This document shows, one piece after another, positions 15,930 to 25,357 of a DNA stretch of 64,000 nt (its first letter is position 1; the number at the start of each line of letters is the position of its first letter). The position numbers and the translations under genes were made by a program. Below the pieces are notes generated by a model. It saw only the letters and a list, made by a program, of their open reading frames with translations. It was not told the DNA's origin and did not search any database. The stretch is from Oscillospiraceae bacterium (lineage in GTDB: Bacteria > Bacillota > Clostridia > Oscillospirales > Ruminococcaceae), in the NCBI GenBank assembly GCA_018110985.1, contig JAGAWT010000031.1, positions 24,491 to 88,490 of the forward strand, read 5' to 3'.

Positions 15930-16340
15930 TCACTTTCTCCCCTGCTTTGTGTGGAAGCCCGTACACTGCACGGCTGCCACCTCTCTGCCGGTATCATCGC
16001 TGACGGATACATTGTATACGCAGGTGGAGCGCCCTTCTTTGAGACACTCTGCCCTTGCGGTGAGCCTTTTTCCCCTGGCGGCATTCATATAGGCGATGTT
16101 CACGGAAACAGCCACCACATCCGGCTCATCAAGATAGGCGTTGGATGCCACGGCAAAGGCAAAGTCCGCAAGGGTGAAATACACCGCTCCCATAACTCCG
16201 CCATAGGCATTAAGGTGGTTCTCATTGAGCTCCAGAGAGCATACCGAACACCTTTCGCCCGCTTCCTCCACATAAGCCCCCGCAGCGGCGGCATACCTGT
16301 CCTTTGAGAAAAATTCTCTTACCTCTTCTATGCTTCTCAA
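15930..16340 (-). CDS. PaaI-type hotdog-fold thioesterase
   Basis: A 136-aa hotdog thioesterase, probably acting on an acyl-CoA. Typical text is LNAYGGVMGAVYFTLADFAFAVASN (central helix, shown here only as the key stretch YGGVMGAVYFTLAD) and the later VNIAYMNAARGK. It starts at a TTG at 16340 with GGAGG 7 bp upstream, and that site lies within the end of the upstream nucleotidyltransferase gene. The two are therefore translationally linked. Confidence 0.85.
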   Translation of the reverse strand: MRSIEEVREFFSKDRYAAAAGAYVEEAGERCSVCSLELNENHLNAYGGVMGAVYFTLADFAFAVASNAYLDEPDVVAVSVNIAYMNAARGKRLTARAECLKEGRSTCVYNVSVSDDTGREVAAVQCTGFHTKQGRK

Positions 16341-16342
16341 AA

Positions 16343-17119
16343 CTATTCCTCCAGTGACTGTGAGCAGGCTGTCTCGTAAAAAATATCATTCAGCCTTTCA
16401 ATGTCGTTTTTGTGGGATACAGGCATTGATGCAAGTATCTCTTCAATTTCCGCCATGCTTTTTTCTATGTATTCATCCAGTATGGGGACACGGCTCCCCT
16501 TTCCTATCTCGGGGGTCTGCATTTTCAGGGCGAGCAGCCTGTCGGTCTCCCTTTTCACCTCTCCCGTCAGGTACATCTCCTCCAGCTCCGAAAAGAGCAT
16601 GGGCGGCGGACACTTCTTTTCAAGGATGTAGCGGCAGGCAAGTATGGGGCGCAGTACATAAAAATACTTTTTCAGCTTTACCTCGTCACTGCCGAAATAT
16701 GCCCTGTAATTGTGCTTTGCGGTGCTGAGATAGTGGTATGTTCCCGGCTTATCCACAAAATACTCGTCAATGACTGCAGAGATCCTCTGCCATTCCGGAG
16801 TGCTCCGGTAGATGATGGGGGAGCTGTTCCACTCAAAAAGAGTACAGTTGGAGCTTTGCAGCAGAGTGAGAGCCTTTTTCAGATCCCAGCCGTTGATGTC
16901 ATAGACATCGTTCAGCTCCCATTCTATCACATCCCGCAGCTCGTTTATCCGAAGGTAGTCCTTCACCCTGCGCACATAGATAAAGCGCACATCGTAGTCG
17001 CTGTCGGGAGACGCAAAGCCCCACGCCCTGCTGCCCGACTCCGCACAGTGTATTATGCGCACATTTTCCTTTTCCTCTATCTCATCAAGAGAGCGGAGTA
17101 TCCTGCTTTTTATATCCAT
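16343..17119 (-). CDS. Predicted nucleotidyltransferase (YcgL/COG3541-like)
   Basis: A 258-aa protein from the ATG at 17119, which has an AAGGGAG site. Residues about 20-45 hold the minimal nucleotidyltransferase motif: ESGSRAWGFASPDSDYDVRF contains GSRAWGF and the metal-binding DYDVRF. The rest matches the longer DUF4037/YcgL-type proteins of unknown substrate. The start overlaps the end of cca by 35 bp. Two nucleotidyltransferases in one operon may be coincidental. Confidence 0.8.
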   Translation of the reverse strand: MDIKSRILRSLDEIEEKENVRIIHCAESGSRAWGFASPDSDYDVRFIYVRRVKDYLRINELRDVIEWELNDVYDINGWDLKKALTLLQSSNCTLFEWNSSPIIYRSTPEWQRISAVIDEYFVDKPGTYHYLSTAKHNYRAYFGSDEVKLKKYFYVLRPILACRYILEKKCPPPMLFSELEEMYLTGEVKRETDRLLALKMQTPEIGKGSRVPILDEYIEKSMAEIEEILASMPVSHKNDIERLNDIFYETACSQSLEE

Positions 17120-18461
17120 CAAATATCTCCCTTGCCAGACCCAGAAGGGGCTCCTTTTCATTCGGGACCCTTTCGTCCATGACCGCATCCAGAAGCCCTG
17201 AAAGGATGAGCCCCGTCACCTTTCCACCGCCGCAGATGTCCTTCAGGTCCCCGCCCTTTACCGCAAGACCTTTAAGGCTTACACAGTCGCCCCTGTCCCT
17301 TATGTCTGCGCCTATCTGCTCCATTACCCGCAGAAAGCCTATGCGTTCATCCGCCAGAGGGGACTTTGCCCTGTTGTCCGCTTCGGACAGGGATACCAGC
17401 CTGAAGAAAAGCTCCTCCCCCACACGGGAATATATATGCCTTACCCAGATGCGGTCCTCCACGGTGTAAGGGTCGGAAAACTTCGGCTTCAGACCGTGCT
17501 CTGCTATAAGGGTGCAGGTCTTTGCGATGGTGTCGTTGTCAAAGCGCATCCTTTTCATTATCCGCTGAGCGGTGATCGCTCCCGCTCTCTCATGCCCGGT
17601 GAAATGCCTGCGGCCCCCGTAAAAAAGGCAGCAGGAGGGCTTTTCTATGTCGTGGAAGAAAAGGGCGGTGCGGACAAGGGGATCGGCAGGGGCATTCCCC
17701 ACTGCATGGGCGATATGCTCGTAGACCGTGTACATATGGTATTCCGACATCTGATCGAAGCCTATACATGGAGCAAACTCCGGAACTATAAGGGCGAAGA
17801 TGTCGGAATATTCCGTCATAAGCTCCGTGACCCTGCTGCCCAGCAGGAATTTCCCCAGCTCCTCCGTGATACGCTCCGTGCTTATCTCGTGAAGCAGCGC
17901 CTTCCGGTCGTGGAGCGCCTTTGCAGTCGCCTTTTCTATGTCAAAGCCCAGAACGGAGGAAAAGCGCAGTGTCCTCATGATGCGAAGCGCATCCTCCTCA
18001 AAACGGCAGGAGGGTTCTCCCACACACCTGAGCACCTTGTTTTCAAGGTCGGAAAGCCCACCGCAGAGATCCTTTATCTCACCGTTTATGTCCGCCGCAA
18101 GGGCATTTACCGTCAGGTCTCTTCTGGAAATGTCATCTGCAAGGGTATCGGAAAAAGTGACCTTTTTCGGGTGTCTGTGATCCTCATAGTCAAGATCGCT
18201 GCGGTAGGTGGTGACCTCTATGTTCTTTCCGCCCTGCTTTACGGTGACTGTGCCGTGTTTAAGACCTGTGGGAAAGGCTCTTTCACCGAATATCTCCATC
18301 ACCCTTTCGGGGCGTGCGGAGGTGGTGATGTCAATGTCATGGGGGTATTTCCCCAGCAGCATATCCCGCACGCAGCCGCCTATAAGATAAGCCTCGTGGC
18401 CGTCCGCTTCAAGGGCTCTGAGTATCTCTCCGGCGTCCTGCGGGATCTCTATCCTCATCAT
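17085..18461 (-). CDS. cca: CCA-adding tRNA nucleotidyltransferase with HD domain
   Basis: A 458-aa enzyme that builds or repairs the 3'-CCA end of tRNAs. The class II nucleotidyltransferase head shows [18 protein letters not shown] at about 27-44 with the DxD metal site. [10 protein letters not shown] and the [15 protein letters not shown] stretch follow, as in the family. A C-terminal HD domain contains FFHDIEKP. The single tRNA in this window encodes its own CCA. The start overlaps the ispF stop by four bases (ATGA). Confidence 0.95.
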   Translation of the reverse strand: MMRIEIPQDAGEILRALEADGHEAYLIGGCVRDMLLGKYPHDIDITTSARPERVMEIFGERAFPTGLKHGTVTVKQGGKNIEVTTYRSDLDYEDHRHPKKVTFSDTLADDISRRDLTVNALAADINGEIKDLCGGLSDLENKVLRCVGEPSCRFEEDALRIMRTLRFSSVLGFDIEKATAKALHDRKALLHEISTERITEELGKFLLGSRVTELMTEYSDIFALIVPEFAPCIGFDQMSEYHMYTVYEHIAHAVGNAPADPLVRTALFFHDIEKPSCCLFYGGRRHFTGHERAGAITAQRIMKRMRFDNDTIAKTCTLIAEHGLKPKFSDPYTVEDRIWVRHIYSRVGEELFFRLVSLSEADNRAKSPLADERIGFLRVMEQIGADIRDRGDCVSLKGLAVKGGDLKDICGGGKVTGLILSGLLDAVMDERVPNEKEPLLGLAREIFDGYKKQDTPLS

Positions 18462-18940
18462 ATCTTTTCGCAGAGGGCTATGCCGTGGGCAGCTATGCCC
18501 TCATACTTTCCGGTAAAGCCCAGCTTCTCCTCGGTGGTGGCTTTTACGCTCACATCCTCCACGGGTATGCCTATGGCTTCGGCTATGTTGCGCCTCATGC
18601 TGAAAATGTAGGGGGCGAGCTTGGGAGCCTGCGCCACTACCGTGCTGTCCACATTTACCACCCTGAAACCGTTTTTCTTTATCATGGCGCAGACCTCCGA
18701 CAGCATCTCAAGGGAGTCCGCCCCCTTCCACTTGTCGTCCGTATCGGGGAAATGAGTTCCCATATCTCCCATGGCACAGGCTCCGAGTATGGCATCGGTG
18801 ATGGCATGGGTCAGCACATCCGCATCGGAATGACCGAAAAGGCCGAAAGGATATTTTATCTCACAGCCGCCTATGATAAGCTTTCTGTCCTGTATCAGAC
18901 GATGGACATCATAACCCTGTCCTATTCGCAAATTACTCAT
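18458..18940 (-). CDS. ispF: 2-C-methyl-D-erythritol 2,4-cyclodiphosphate synthase
   Basis: A 160-aa enzyme of the MEP isoprenoid pathway. The start [15 protein letters not shown] at 18940 follows GGAGGAG; a longer frame exists upstream but lacks conservation. The zinc site DVHRL and the [17 protein letters not shown] stretch are intact, as is the [14 protein letters not shown] text. dxs and ispA sit 20 kb away in another operon. It is coupled to cca by a 4-bp overlap. Confidence 0.97.
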   Translation of the reverse strand: MSNLRIGQGYDVHRLIQDRKLIIGGCEIKYPFGLFGHSDADVLTHAITDAILGACAMGDMGTHFPDTDDKWKGADSLEMLSEVCAMIKKNGFRVVNVDSTVVAQAPKLAPYIFSMRRNIAEAIGIPVEDVSVKATTEEKLGFTGKYEGIAAHGIALCEKI

Positions 18941-19027
18941 TTTTCTCCTCCATTGCAGGCAGTGCCCGGCAGGCACAGCCGACAGCGACTCGTAATAACT
19001 CTTTCGGGAGCTTTTCAAAAGCTCCTG

Positions 19028-19132
19028 ATACTAATTTCTGACCGATGTATAGACAAGAAACAAGCCGCAAATGCTTGAATATAAGGAATTTGAGGCTTGG
19101 AGATCGTCTATACATCGAGGAAGAATTAGTAT
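19028..19132 (+). repeat. IR105 repeat, copy 2 (forward)
   Basis: Same 105-bp element as copy 1. Its ends read ATACTAAT/ATTAGTAT, so relative to copy 1 the G:C pair at position 6 is A:T on both arms, a compensatory change. It lies between the DUF6472 gene (38 bp away) and ispF (87 bp away), both on the minus strand. Confidence 0.9.
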
Positions 19133-19170
19133 GATAATACTTCATATGCAAGAAAGCCTTTTACAGCTTG

Positions 19171-19344
19171 CTACATCTGGTGTCTTACCACTCCGTACTC
19201 ATCGTCAGGACGGTAGTAGGGGCAGTTCCCCGTATCGCCCTGCACGAACCTGTATATCTCGTCCTCGTCAAGATCCACAAGGCAGGTGTATTCATCGTAT
19301 TCTTCATCGTAAACATAGTTTACGCAGTTTTCACAGACAGTCAT
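19171..19344 (-). CDS. Small Cys-rich protein (DUF6472-like)
   Basis: A 57-aa acidic protein beginning MTVCENCVNYVYDEEYDEY. Four cysteines (CENC, then YTCLV and GNCPYY) suggest a small zinc or iron site. I recognise the layout as the DUF6472 family of clostridia, of unknown role. The ATG at 19344 has GAGGA 11 bases upstream; an in-frame ATG at 19374 has no ribosome site. Confidence 0.7.
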   Translation of the reverse strand: MTVCENCVNYVYDEEYDEYTCLVDLDEDEIYRFVQGDTGNCPYYRPDDEYGVVRHQM

Positions 19345-19387
19345 GGCAGATCCGTTCCTCACCTTCGTACACATATCTGTCGGGCTA

Positions 19388-20020
19388 TCACTGCTTTTCT
19401 CCGAAAGCGTATCTCCTTACAAGAAGGGGCAGTATCAGAAGGATCGGCAGGAAATAGCCGTATATCTCATATTCGGAAATGATGAGAGCATTAAAGGTAG
19501 CGTGGTAGATGACCGCTCCCACAAAGGCGGCAAGAGTGCCGCAGTAAAAGAGCTTCTTCCGTCTGGAGATGAAGCCTATCGCCATCCCCACCGCCGCCGT
19601 GCAGGTGCTGTGCATCACAGAGGCACCCAGCAGTCTGAACAGCGCCCATCGGGCAGTGGCTGTATCAAGGTGCTGATAGAGCACCACTGCGCTTTCCGTA
19701 AAGGCAAAGCCGCTCCCCACCGCAAAGGATATTATCAGCAGTCCCCGCCTTTCCGGGTCTATGACACAGGCAAAAAAAAGCACGGGAGCCATTTTCAGCA
19801 GCTCCTCGGAAACGGGGGTCAGAGTGGTGACAAGGTAGGGTATATCCTCACCGCATGACCTGTAAAGCACAAGGTTCACGGGACCTGCCAGCAGGCAAAG
19901 GAGCATCCCGATCAGGTAAAACACTGAAAAAAGCCGCACCCTTCTGATGAACAGGGCGGATATCACCGCCCCAAGCAGAGGTATCACCCAGATGATAAGG
20001 ACAGGCATCACTCGCTCCAT
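19388..20020 (-). CDS. PrsW-type intramembrane protease, motifs intact
   Basis: A 210-aa polytopic protein with seven or so helices. It shows the four PrsW signatures: EELLK (in TPVSEELLKMAP, about residue 71), the second glutamate in FAFTES, the histidine in ASVMHSTCTAAVG and the C-terminal YHATFN. In Bacillus, PrsW cleaves the anti-sigma factor RsiW. No anti-sigma factor is nearby, so the substrate is unknown. The start overlaps the upstream membrane gene by 13 bp. Confidence 0.82.
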   Translation of the reverse strand: MERVMPVLIIWVIPLLGAVISALFIRRVRLFSVFYLIGMLLCLLAGPVNLVLYRSCGEDIPYLVTTLTPVSEELLKMAPVLFFACVIDPERRGLLIISFAVGSGFAFTESAVVLYQHLDTATARWALFRLLGASVMHSTCTAAVGMAIGFISRRKKLFYCGTLAAFVGAVIYHATFNALIISEYEIYGYFLPILLILPLLVRRYAFGEKQ

Positions 20021-20685
20021 CTGCGGACACCCCTTTCAAGAACAGGGAAGCAGGCGGCAGTCAGTATGCACTGGGGTATGGCAGACAGGGCGCAGAAGAA
20101 GTACCCGTCCCGTGAAAGGGCTGCGTTCTTTACCGTACACATAAGTCCCATGCACAGGATAAGGGCATTGTGGCCCCGCAGACAGGAGACTACGCCTCCC
20201 TCTATATCCGGGATGATAAGGTGCTTTATGTTGAAGTACGCCGCCATGGACACGGAGAGGCTGCAAAGGATGTAGCCGAAGACCTCTCCCGCCTCCGCAC
20301 TGCCCCGCACCGCAAGGATCGAGGACACAAGAAGCAGGGCGGAAAGTGCACCGGCAGTGAGCCTGTATTTTCTGTTGGCGGCGCTGCGGTCATCCACAAG
20401 CAGGTCTATCTGCCCGTAGTTGGAGGAAAAGAAGAACATAAAAGCTCCCACCGTGCCCAGTGTGCCGGTCTGGAAAACTCCCTCCACAGGCACGGAGGTC
20501 ATCACCCTTATGACGGTGTGGAAGCTGCCCAGCGCCATGCACAGGAGCCCCATTACCGACATGAGGGCATACAGCGGCATTTTCCCGCTGCGGCAGCGTA
20601 TCAGCCCGTATACCGTGCCGAAGATCGCCGCCCCCATAACTGCGGTCTCCGAAAAAAGAATGTACATCATAAACCAAGCCTGCAA
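20008..20685 (-). CDS. Polytopic membrane protein, unknown
   Basis: A 225-aa protein with about seven hydrophobic segments (near residues 8-30, 37-58, 72-90, 110-128, 134-152, 170-190 and 195-213). I recognise no family. It overlaps the PrsW gene by 13 bp and starts 3 bp after the HD-GYP gene ends, so the three probably form one leftward transcript. It could serve as a partner or substrate of the protease, but that rests on position alone. Confidence 0.65.
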   Translation of the reverse strand: MQAWFMMYILFSETAVMGAAIFGTVYGLIRCRSGKMPLYALMSVMGLLCMALGSFHTVIRVMTSVPVEGVFQTGTLGTVGAFMFFFSSNYGQIDLLVDDRSAANRKYRLTAGALSALLLVSSILAVRGSAEAGEVFGYILCSLSVSMAAYFNIKHLIIPDIEGGVVSCLRGHNALILCMGLMCTVKNAALSRDGYFFCALSAIPQCILTAACFPVLERGVRRWSE

Positions 20686-20688
20686 AAG

Positions 20689-23600
20689 CTAATTCTTGTC
20701 TTCTCCGTCCTCTATGTAATCAAAGGCGCCCTCTTCCACCAGCTTCATAAAGGCGGCTACCACCTCTTCGTTGTAGTAGCTCCCGCGGCAGCGGTATATC
20801 TCATCCGCCACTGTTTCAAGCTCCAGCTTCCTGCGGTAGACTCTTGTGGAGTACATGGCATCGAAGGTATCCGCAACTGCGATTATCTGCGCCACTTCGG
20901 GTATACGGTCTGCTGTGTAGGCATGGGGATAGCCCGTGCCGTTGATGCGTTCGTGGTGATAGCCCGCACCGTAGGCAAGGACAGGCTGCGCCTTGATCTC
21001 CTTGAGCACCTCGTAGCCGTTCCATGCGTGGCTCTTCATTATCTCGTATTCCTCGTCGGTGAGCTTTCCGGGCTTGTTGAGTATGGCATCCGGGATACTT
21101 ATCTTTCCTATGTCATGGAGAAGTCCCACATTGTAGAAGGTGTCCAGCTCCTCCTGGGAAAATCTCCCCATTTTTGCGGCAATGGCACGGGTGTACTTTG
21201 CCACTCTGAAGGAATGACCCTTTGTGTAGTTGTCCTTCATATCTATGCACTTTGCAAATGCGGTGATGGTCTGATTCAATATCTCATTCTTCTCTTTCAG
21301 CTTCTGGGCATCCTCCTTGGAGCGGCGCTGATAGAAATAACCCGTAAGTGCCAGAAGTATGCCTATCGCCACAAGGAACATGATTATGCCGAACCATGTC
21401 TGCTGGTAGATGGGCACTTCCTTTACTATCTTCAGGGTGATGGTCTGGGTACGGTTCCCGTTGGGTTCGATAAGGGACATGGTAAAGTAGTACCTTCCGC
21501 CCTTCAGGTTGGTGTAGCTTATGGGTGTCAGCTCAGACCTCTTTACCACCGTATCCTTCTCCTCAAAGCCGAAAAGGTAATAGGTCACCGTGGGGTCTGT
21601 AAGACCGAAGGTTATGGGGAAGGCGTTTATGGTTATCCTGGTGGCATCCTCGGGAATGGTGATTATCTCCCCCTCCCTGAAAAGCTGCTCCCTGCCGTCT
21701 ATCTCAACGGAGGCAATGGCAAGGATGGCACCGGAGGTCTCCTCTATGGGCTCGTTTATGTTCACTCCCGTAACTCCCTCGGAGCCCGAAATGAACAGGA
21801 AGCCGTTTTCATCCACATCACTGCGTGAATTTACGGTGGACACGCAGGGAAGCCCCGCCGCACCATTGAAAAGGCGGTAGCTCATGCCCTTGGTGTTGTT
21901 GATAAGGTCATCCGTGCTGACAACGAAAATGCCCGCACTGGAAAGTACCCATGTGCGCCCGCTGCCGTCGGAGAAAAGGTCGAAATTGTTGGCATAGGGG
22001 AAGTTGGTGACGGTGCGTATCTTTCCGTCCCTCATGACCGCCAGGCTGTTGGATGTGACTATCCAGTGGAGCCTTTTGTCCATGTCGTACTTTATGCGGA
22101 GTATTATCTCGCTCTGGAGCCCGTCTTCAAGACCCATGCGAACGGTATTGTCCCCGTCTATTATGTACATCCCGTCGCCGTCCGTGCCTATAAGGAGCCG
22201 CCCCAGTTCATCCTCCGAAAGGGAGAGCACCTGGGTGTTCCCCAGACCGTTGGCGGAGGTGTAGGTGCTTACCGCTTCGTTGGTGTCGGGGTCTATCACA
22301 TATACCCCGTCCGACACTGCCACAGCCATATTGCCGTTTTGCAGCTCACACACCGTGCGCACCTTTTTTGACGGGATGATCCCTTCCTTGTTGAAAGAGA
22401 ATATCCCTCCGTCCGGGGTATACCTCAGCAGACCCATATCCGAATAGGTGCAAAGCCACAGTCCCCCGTGGGAGTCCCTTTTTACGGAGCGTATGCGCAC
22501 CCCTGAAAGGAGATCGCAGAGCTCATGCTCCCGAAGCTGCATCTTCTCCCTGTCTATGACATAAAGCCCGCTGTCCGTTCCCACAAAGACACTGTCCCCG
22601 CTGACACAGGTAGTGTTCACCACGGGAGAGCCCATGCCGGAGATACGGTCTATATCCACAAAGCGGCTCCTGACCATCTTCATGACTCCCTGCCTGGCGG
22701 AAGCGAACCACAGGTTGCCCTCCCTGTCCCTGAAGCAGGAATCGACGGAGTTTCCCATGGGAAGGTTCGGAAGGACAGTGAAGCTGCCGTCCTTTATACA
22801 GCCTATGCCCATATCCGTGCAGACCCAGATCACATCGTTCACGGTCTCCATCATGTTTATCCTGCCCAGAGGGGAAACACTTATTATCTCAGGCTCTCTC
22901 AGGCCGTTTGCCATGTTCACATGGAGCACATCACTGCCTGTGGTGCCCAGATAAACATAGCCCACATTCTCGGTATCGGGCATAACGGAGCTTATGGTGT
23001 ATTCTGTGGAATCGGAGCTGTAGTAGGAGGTGATCTTCAGTCCGTCAATGCTGAAAAAGGCACCGTCCACGGTCACACCGTAGACCGTCTCACCCTCTGA
23101 GCGCAGCTCCGTAACATATTCATCGTTTATGATGGGGTCGTCTATGATATTCAGTTCGTCGTATTTATCTATATAGGCTATGCCGTGGGCTGTGGCAAAG
23201 AGGACATTGCCGTTGTCATCCTCTGCTGCGGAGTACACCGAAAGGGAGCGCAGACCGTTTGCCTTGTCGTAGGTCTTGAACACCCCGTCCTTGTACATCA
23301 CTATGCCCTTGTCGTTGGTGCCTATCCACAGCCTTCCCAGACTGTCGGTATACAGGCTCGATACACCTGTCACACCTGCGGAATGGTCTATCCTGTAGAA
23401 GTTCTTTCCGTCAAAACGGGTAAGCCCCGCATAGGAGCCTATCCAGATAAAGCCGTCGGGAGTCTGGGTAACGGCATTGGCTTCGGAGCCGGGGAGCCCG
23501 TTGCGGGAATTGTAGAGCTCTGCCATAAAGCCGTGGGCGGTGTCGTCAAATTCAATGCCCTTTTCCTCTTCCGAGGGCTTTGCACCGCTGCCGCTGTCCT

Positions 23601-23961
23601 CCTCCGTGTCTGTGCGGGAGGACGCAGAAACGTCGGGCACGGTGCCCGTAAGCGCCGTCCCTGTGATGGAAATCTCCGTCTGCTTTTCCTCTGCGGCAGG
23701 AGCTGAGACCTCCGTCACCGCTGCTTCTTCGTTTACGGCAGCAGACATGGTCTCGGCGGGAGCTTCCTCCGGCTCCTTTGCCATCATGGCCGCCGATTCC
23801 GAAAGGGCACGGAATTCATCTTCGGCAGAGCGGGGAGCCGTAGTCACAAGGTTTTCCGCCGAGGGCGGGTCCGCATAGACGCAAAGCGGCGTGCCCATGC
23901 CCGAAAAGGCACAGACCGCCGCTGCTATTGCCGAAAAAATATGTTTGAACCTTATATCCAT
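20689..23961 (-). CDS. Beta-propeller sensor with HD-GYP c-di-GMP phosphodiesterase domain
   Basis: A 1,090-aa protein. A signal sequence (1-31) and an acidic disordered stretch (about 45-140) precede a two-component-type Reg_prop beta-propeller (about 150-745; repeated units like GFIWIGSYAGLTRFDG). A Y_Y_Y domain (about 755-840) and one membrane helix (about 852-875) lead to a cytoplasmic HD-GYP domain (about 895-1075). The HD-GYP metal and signature residues are present: GLLHDIGK, HHERINGTGYP and ADTFDAM. It should hydrolyse c-di-GMP in response to an external ligand, perhaps a glycan by analogy with Bacteroides propeller sensors. The promoter is at 24160-24188. Confidence 0.92.
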   Translation of the reverse strand: MDIRFKHIFSAIAAAVCAFSGMGTPLCVYADPPSAENLVTTAPRSAEDEFRALSESAAMMAKEPEEAPAETMSAAVNEEAAVTEVSAPAAEEKQTEISITGTALTGTVPDVSASSRTDTEEDSGSGAKPSEEEKGIEFDDTAHGFMAELYNSRNGLPGSEANAVTQTPDGFIWIGSYAGLTRFDGKNFYRIDHSAGVTGVSSLYTDSLGRLWIGTNDKGIVMYKDGVFKTYDKANGLRSLSVYSAAEDDNGNVLFATAHGIAYIDKYDELNIIDDPIINDEYVTELRSEGETVYGVTVDGAFFSIDGLKITSYYSSDSTEYTISSVMPDTENVGYVYLGTTGSDVLHVNMANGLREPEIISVSPLGRINMMETVNDVIWVCTDMGIGCIKDGSFTVLPNLPMGNSVDSCFRDREGNLWFASARQGVMKMVRSRFVDIDRISGMGSPVVNTTCVSGDSVFVGTDSGLYVIDREKMQLREHELCDLLSGVRIRSVKRDSHGGLWLCTYSDMGLLRYTPDGGIFSFNKEGIIPSKKVRTVCELQNGNMAVAVSDGVYVIDPDTNEAVSTYTSANGLGNTQVLSLSEDELGRLLIGTDGDGMYIIDGDNTVRMGLEDGLQSEIILRIKYDMDKRLHWIVTSNSLAVMRDGKIRTVTNFPYANNFDLFSDGSGRTWVLSSAGIFVVSTDDLINNTKGMSYRLFNGAAGLPCVSTVNSRSDVDENGFLFISGSEGVTGVNINEPIEETSGAILAIASVEIDGREQLFREGEIITIPEDATRITINAFPITFGLTDPTVTYYLFGFEEKDTVVKRSELTPISYTNLKGGRYYFTMSLIEPNGNRTQTITLKIVKEVPIYQQTWFGIIMFLVAIGILLALTGYFYQRRSKEDAQKLKEKNEILNQTITAFAKCIDMKDNYTKGHSFRVAKYTRAIAAKMGRFSQEELDTFYNVGLLHDIGKISIPDAILNKPGKLTDEEYEIMKSHAWNGYEVLKEIKAQPVLAYGAGYHHERINGTGYPHAYTADRIPEVAQIIAVADTFDAMYSTRVYRRKLELETVADEIYRCRGSYYNEEVVAAFMKLVEEGAFDYIEDGEDKN

Positions 23962-24019
23962 ATCCCGACCTCCGGTCAGAGGTTAAGAGTGTCCGTCCGC
24001 CATTCCTCTGCAAGGTTTA

Positions 24020-24124
24020 ATACTGATTCTTCCTCGATGTATAGACGATCTCCAAACCTCAGATCCCTTATATCCAAGCATTTGCGGCTTGTTTCTTGTC
24101 TATACATCGGTCAGAAATCAGTAT
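24020..24124 (-). repeat. IR105 repeat, copy 3 (reverse)
   Basis: 105-bp element in inverted orientation. It lies between the HD-GYP promoter (24160-24188) and start codon (23961), so it is transcribed as part of the 5' leader, where its long stems could fold. Confidence 0.9.
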
Positions 24125-24159
24125 AAAAAGGGCAGAAGCCCATGTATTATTCTTTTATA

Positions 24160-24188
24160 ATTATACATCAAAAAAACCTGTATGTCAA
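24160..24188 (-). promoter_or_regulatory. Promoter of the HD-GYP operon
   Basis: Minus strand TTGACA (24188-24183), 17 bp, TATAAT (24165-24160). A consensus promoter between IR105 copies 3 and 4. It gives a leader of about 190 nt containing copy 3. Confidence 0.8.
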
Positions 24189-24198
24189 GGAAAAATTA

Positions 24199-24213
24199 GT
24201 CGGTACGACCGAC
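24199..24213. repeat. GTCGGTACGACCGAC palindrome
   Basis: 15-bp palindrome (arms GTCGGT/ACCGAC), just upstream of the HD-GYP promoter. The exact complement occurs at 35948-35962 with related flanks (TGCCGAC and CGC(C/T)), so it belongs to a second small dispersed repeat. Confidence 0.55.
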
Positions 24214-24285
24214 GGCGAACAGGTCGGCATTATTGACAGAAATACTTCCGGGTCATTTATCTTTTCCGCAAAACACTGCATCCAT

Positions 24286-24390
24286 ATACTGATTCTTCCT
24301 CGATGTATAGACGATCTCCAAGCCACAGATCCCTTATATTCAAGTATTTGCGGCTTGTTTCTTGTCTGTACATCGGTCAGAGATCAGTAT
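24286..24390 (-). repeat. IR105 repeat, copy 4 (reverse)
   Basis: 105-bp element, ends ATACTGAT/ATCAGTAT, 58 bp downstream of the U32-like gene and 162 bp from copy 3 in the same orientation. One 12-bp arm has a T-to-C change (CTGTAC), giving a G:T wobble. Confidence 0.9.
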
Positions 24391-24448
24391 TTGGAAATGC
24401 CGGTTTGATCTGCAGGGTGTACCCCCTCCGCCAGAGAGTGAGCATCCC

Positions 24449-25357
24449 CTAAAAATACTTCACCTTTCTTGTGAGCCTGATGAGCATATCAAGGCGTGCC
24501 CTGTCCTTATACTCCGGCTTTACCATGTAGTAAACATAGTTTTCCAGCACATTTATGTCAGGTACGCTGCGTCCCTCTATCTTGAAATTGACTATACCCA
24601 TGCGGGCATACCTTTCCACGCCCTCCGGGTCTATGTGCAGGGGGGAATCCGTGGTGCGGTAAAGGTCTTTGAGCATACACGGACATTCAAAGGGTTCGGG
24701 ATCACAGGGCTTGCCTGTCTTTTCAAGGGACTCCAGCACTTTTATCTGGGAACGGCCCACCGAACGGTAATGCTCTCCTCTCCTTTTGCACTGCGGGGTG
24801 CAGCAGGGGTTTATGAGCAGCTCTATCTTCTCCTTGTGAGGGAGCTTTTCGGCAGCTTCAAAGTCGTTGTTGAAGTTGTAATCCAGCACCACAAGTGAAT
24901 AATCCTTTTCCAGCTCCTCTGTCAGAGCGGGGATGTCCCTTATCTCCTTGCAGGTGGATGAGGTTATCTTCATGCCGGGAAAATTCTTTCTGATGTGCTC
25001 CTCCAGCAGGGGGGACATGACTATGGCTTCGTTGAGCCCGTTGTCCGCCGCCTTCAGTACCGCATTGCAGAAAGGCTCCTTCAGGTGCTTTTCTTCTATA
25101 AGGGGGTTGGTGAGGGTAAAGCGCAGGGGGATGCCCTTGCTGTTGAAGCGGGTGATGACTTCCTTTATCACCCTGACATCTATGCCCCCGGATATAAAGC
25201 GGCCGCCGTTGAATACCATGTTGGGGAATGCTCCGTAAACGGAAGCTATCTTCGTGCCCTCACGGAACCTTTCCGGGAAATCCTCCATATACTCCGCCAG
25301 TATAAGGTTCAGGCGGAAATGGCGCATAAAGTCCGGTATATGGTACCTGTACTCCAT
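24449..25357 (-). CDS. U32-peptidase-like protein with Cys cluster
   Basis: A 302-aa protein from the ATG at 25357, which overlaps the upp stop (TGATG). It reads like the TIM-barrel half of U32/UbiU-type proteins: FNGGRFISGG, LRFTLTNPLI, VLDYNFNNDF, then ELLINPCCTPQCKRRGEHY and CPCM. The cysteines (CC, C, C, C) could bind an iron-sulfur cluster as in UbiU/UbiV and related U32 proteins. The biochemical role is unknown. It is co-transcribed with upp and rpiB. Confidence 0.6.
   Translation of the reverse strand: MEYRYHIPDFMRHFRLNLILAEYMEDFPERFREGTKIASVYGAFPNMVFNGGRFISGGIDVRVIKEVITRFNSKGIPLRFTLTNPLIEEKHLKEPFCNAVLKAADNGLNEAIVMSPLLEEHIRKNFPGMKITSSTCKEIRDIPALTEELEKDYSLVVLDYNFNNDFEAAEKLPHKEKIELLINPCCTPQCKRRGEHYRSVGRSQIKVLESLEKTGKPCDPEPFECPCMLKDLYRTTDSPLHIDPEGVERYARMGIVNFKIEGRSVPDINVLENYVYYMVKPEYKDRARLDMLIRLTRKVKYF

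Noticed and set aside
17436..18611. 391-codon open frame on the plus strand
   Set aside because: Antisense to cca and ispF, both of which have full family motifs.
20170..21828. 552-codon open frame on the plus strand
   Set aside because: It lies antisense to the HD-GYP and membrane protein genes, spans their boundaries and has no recognisable protein features; it arises from GC-biased codon use.
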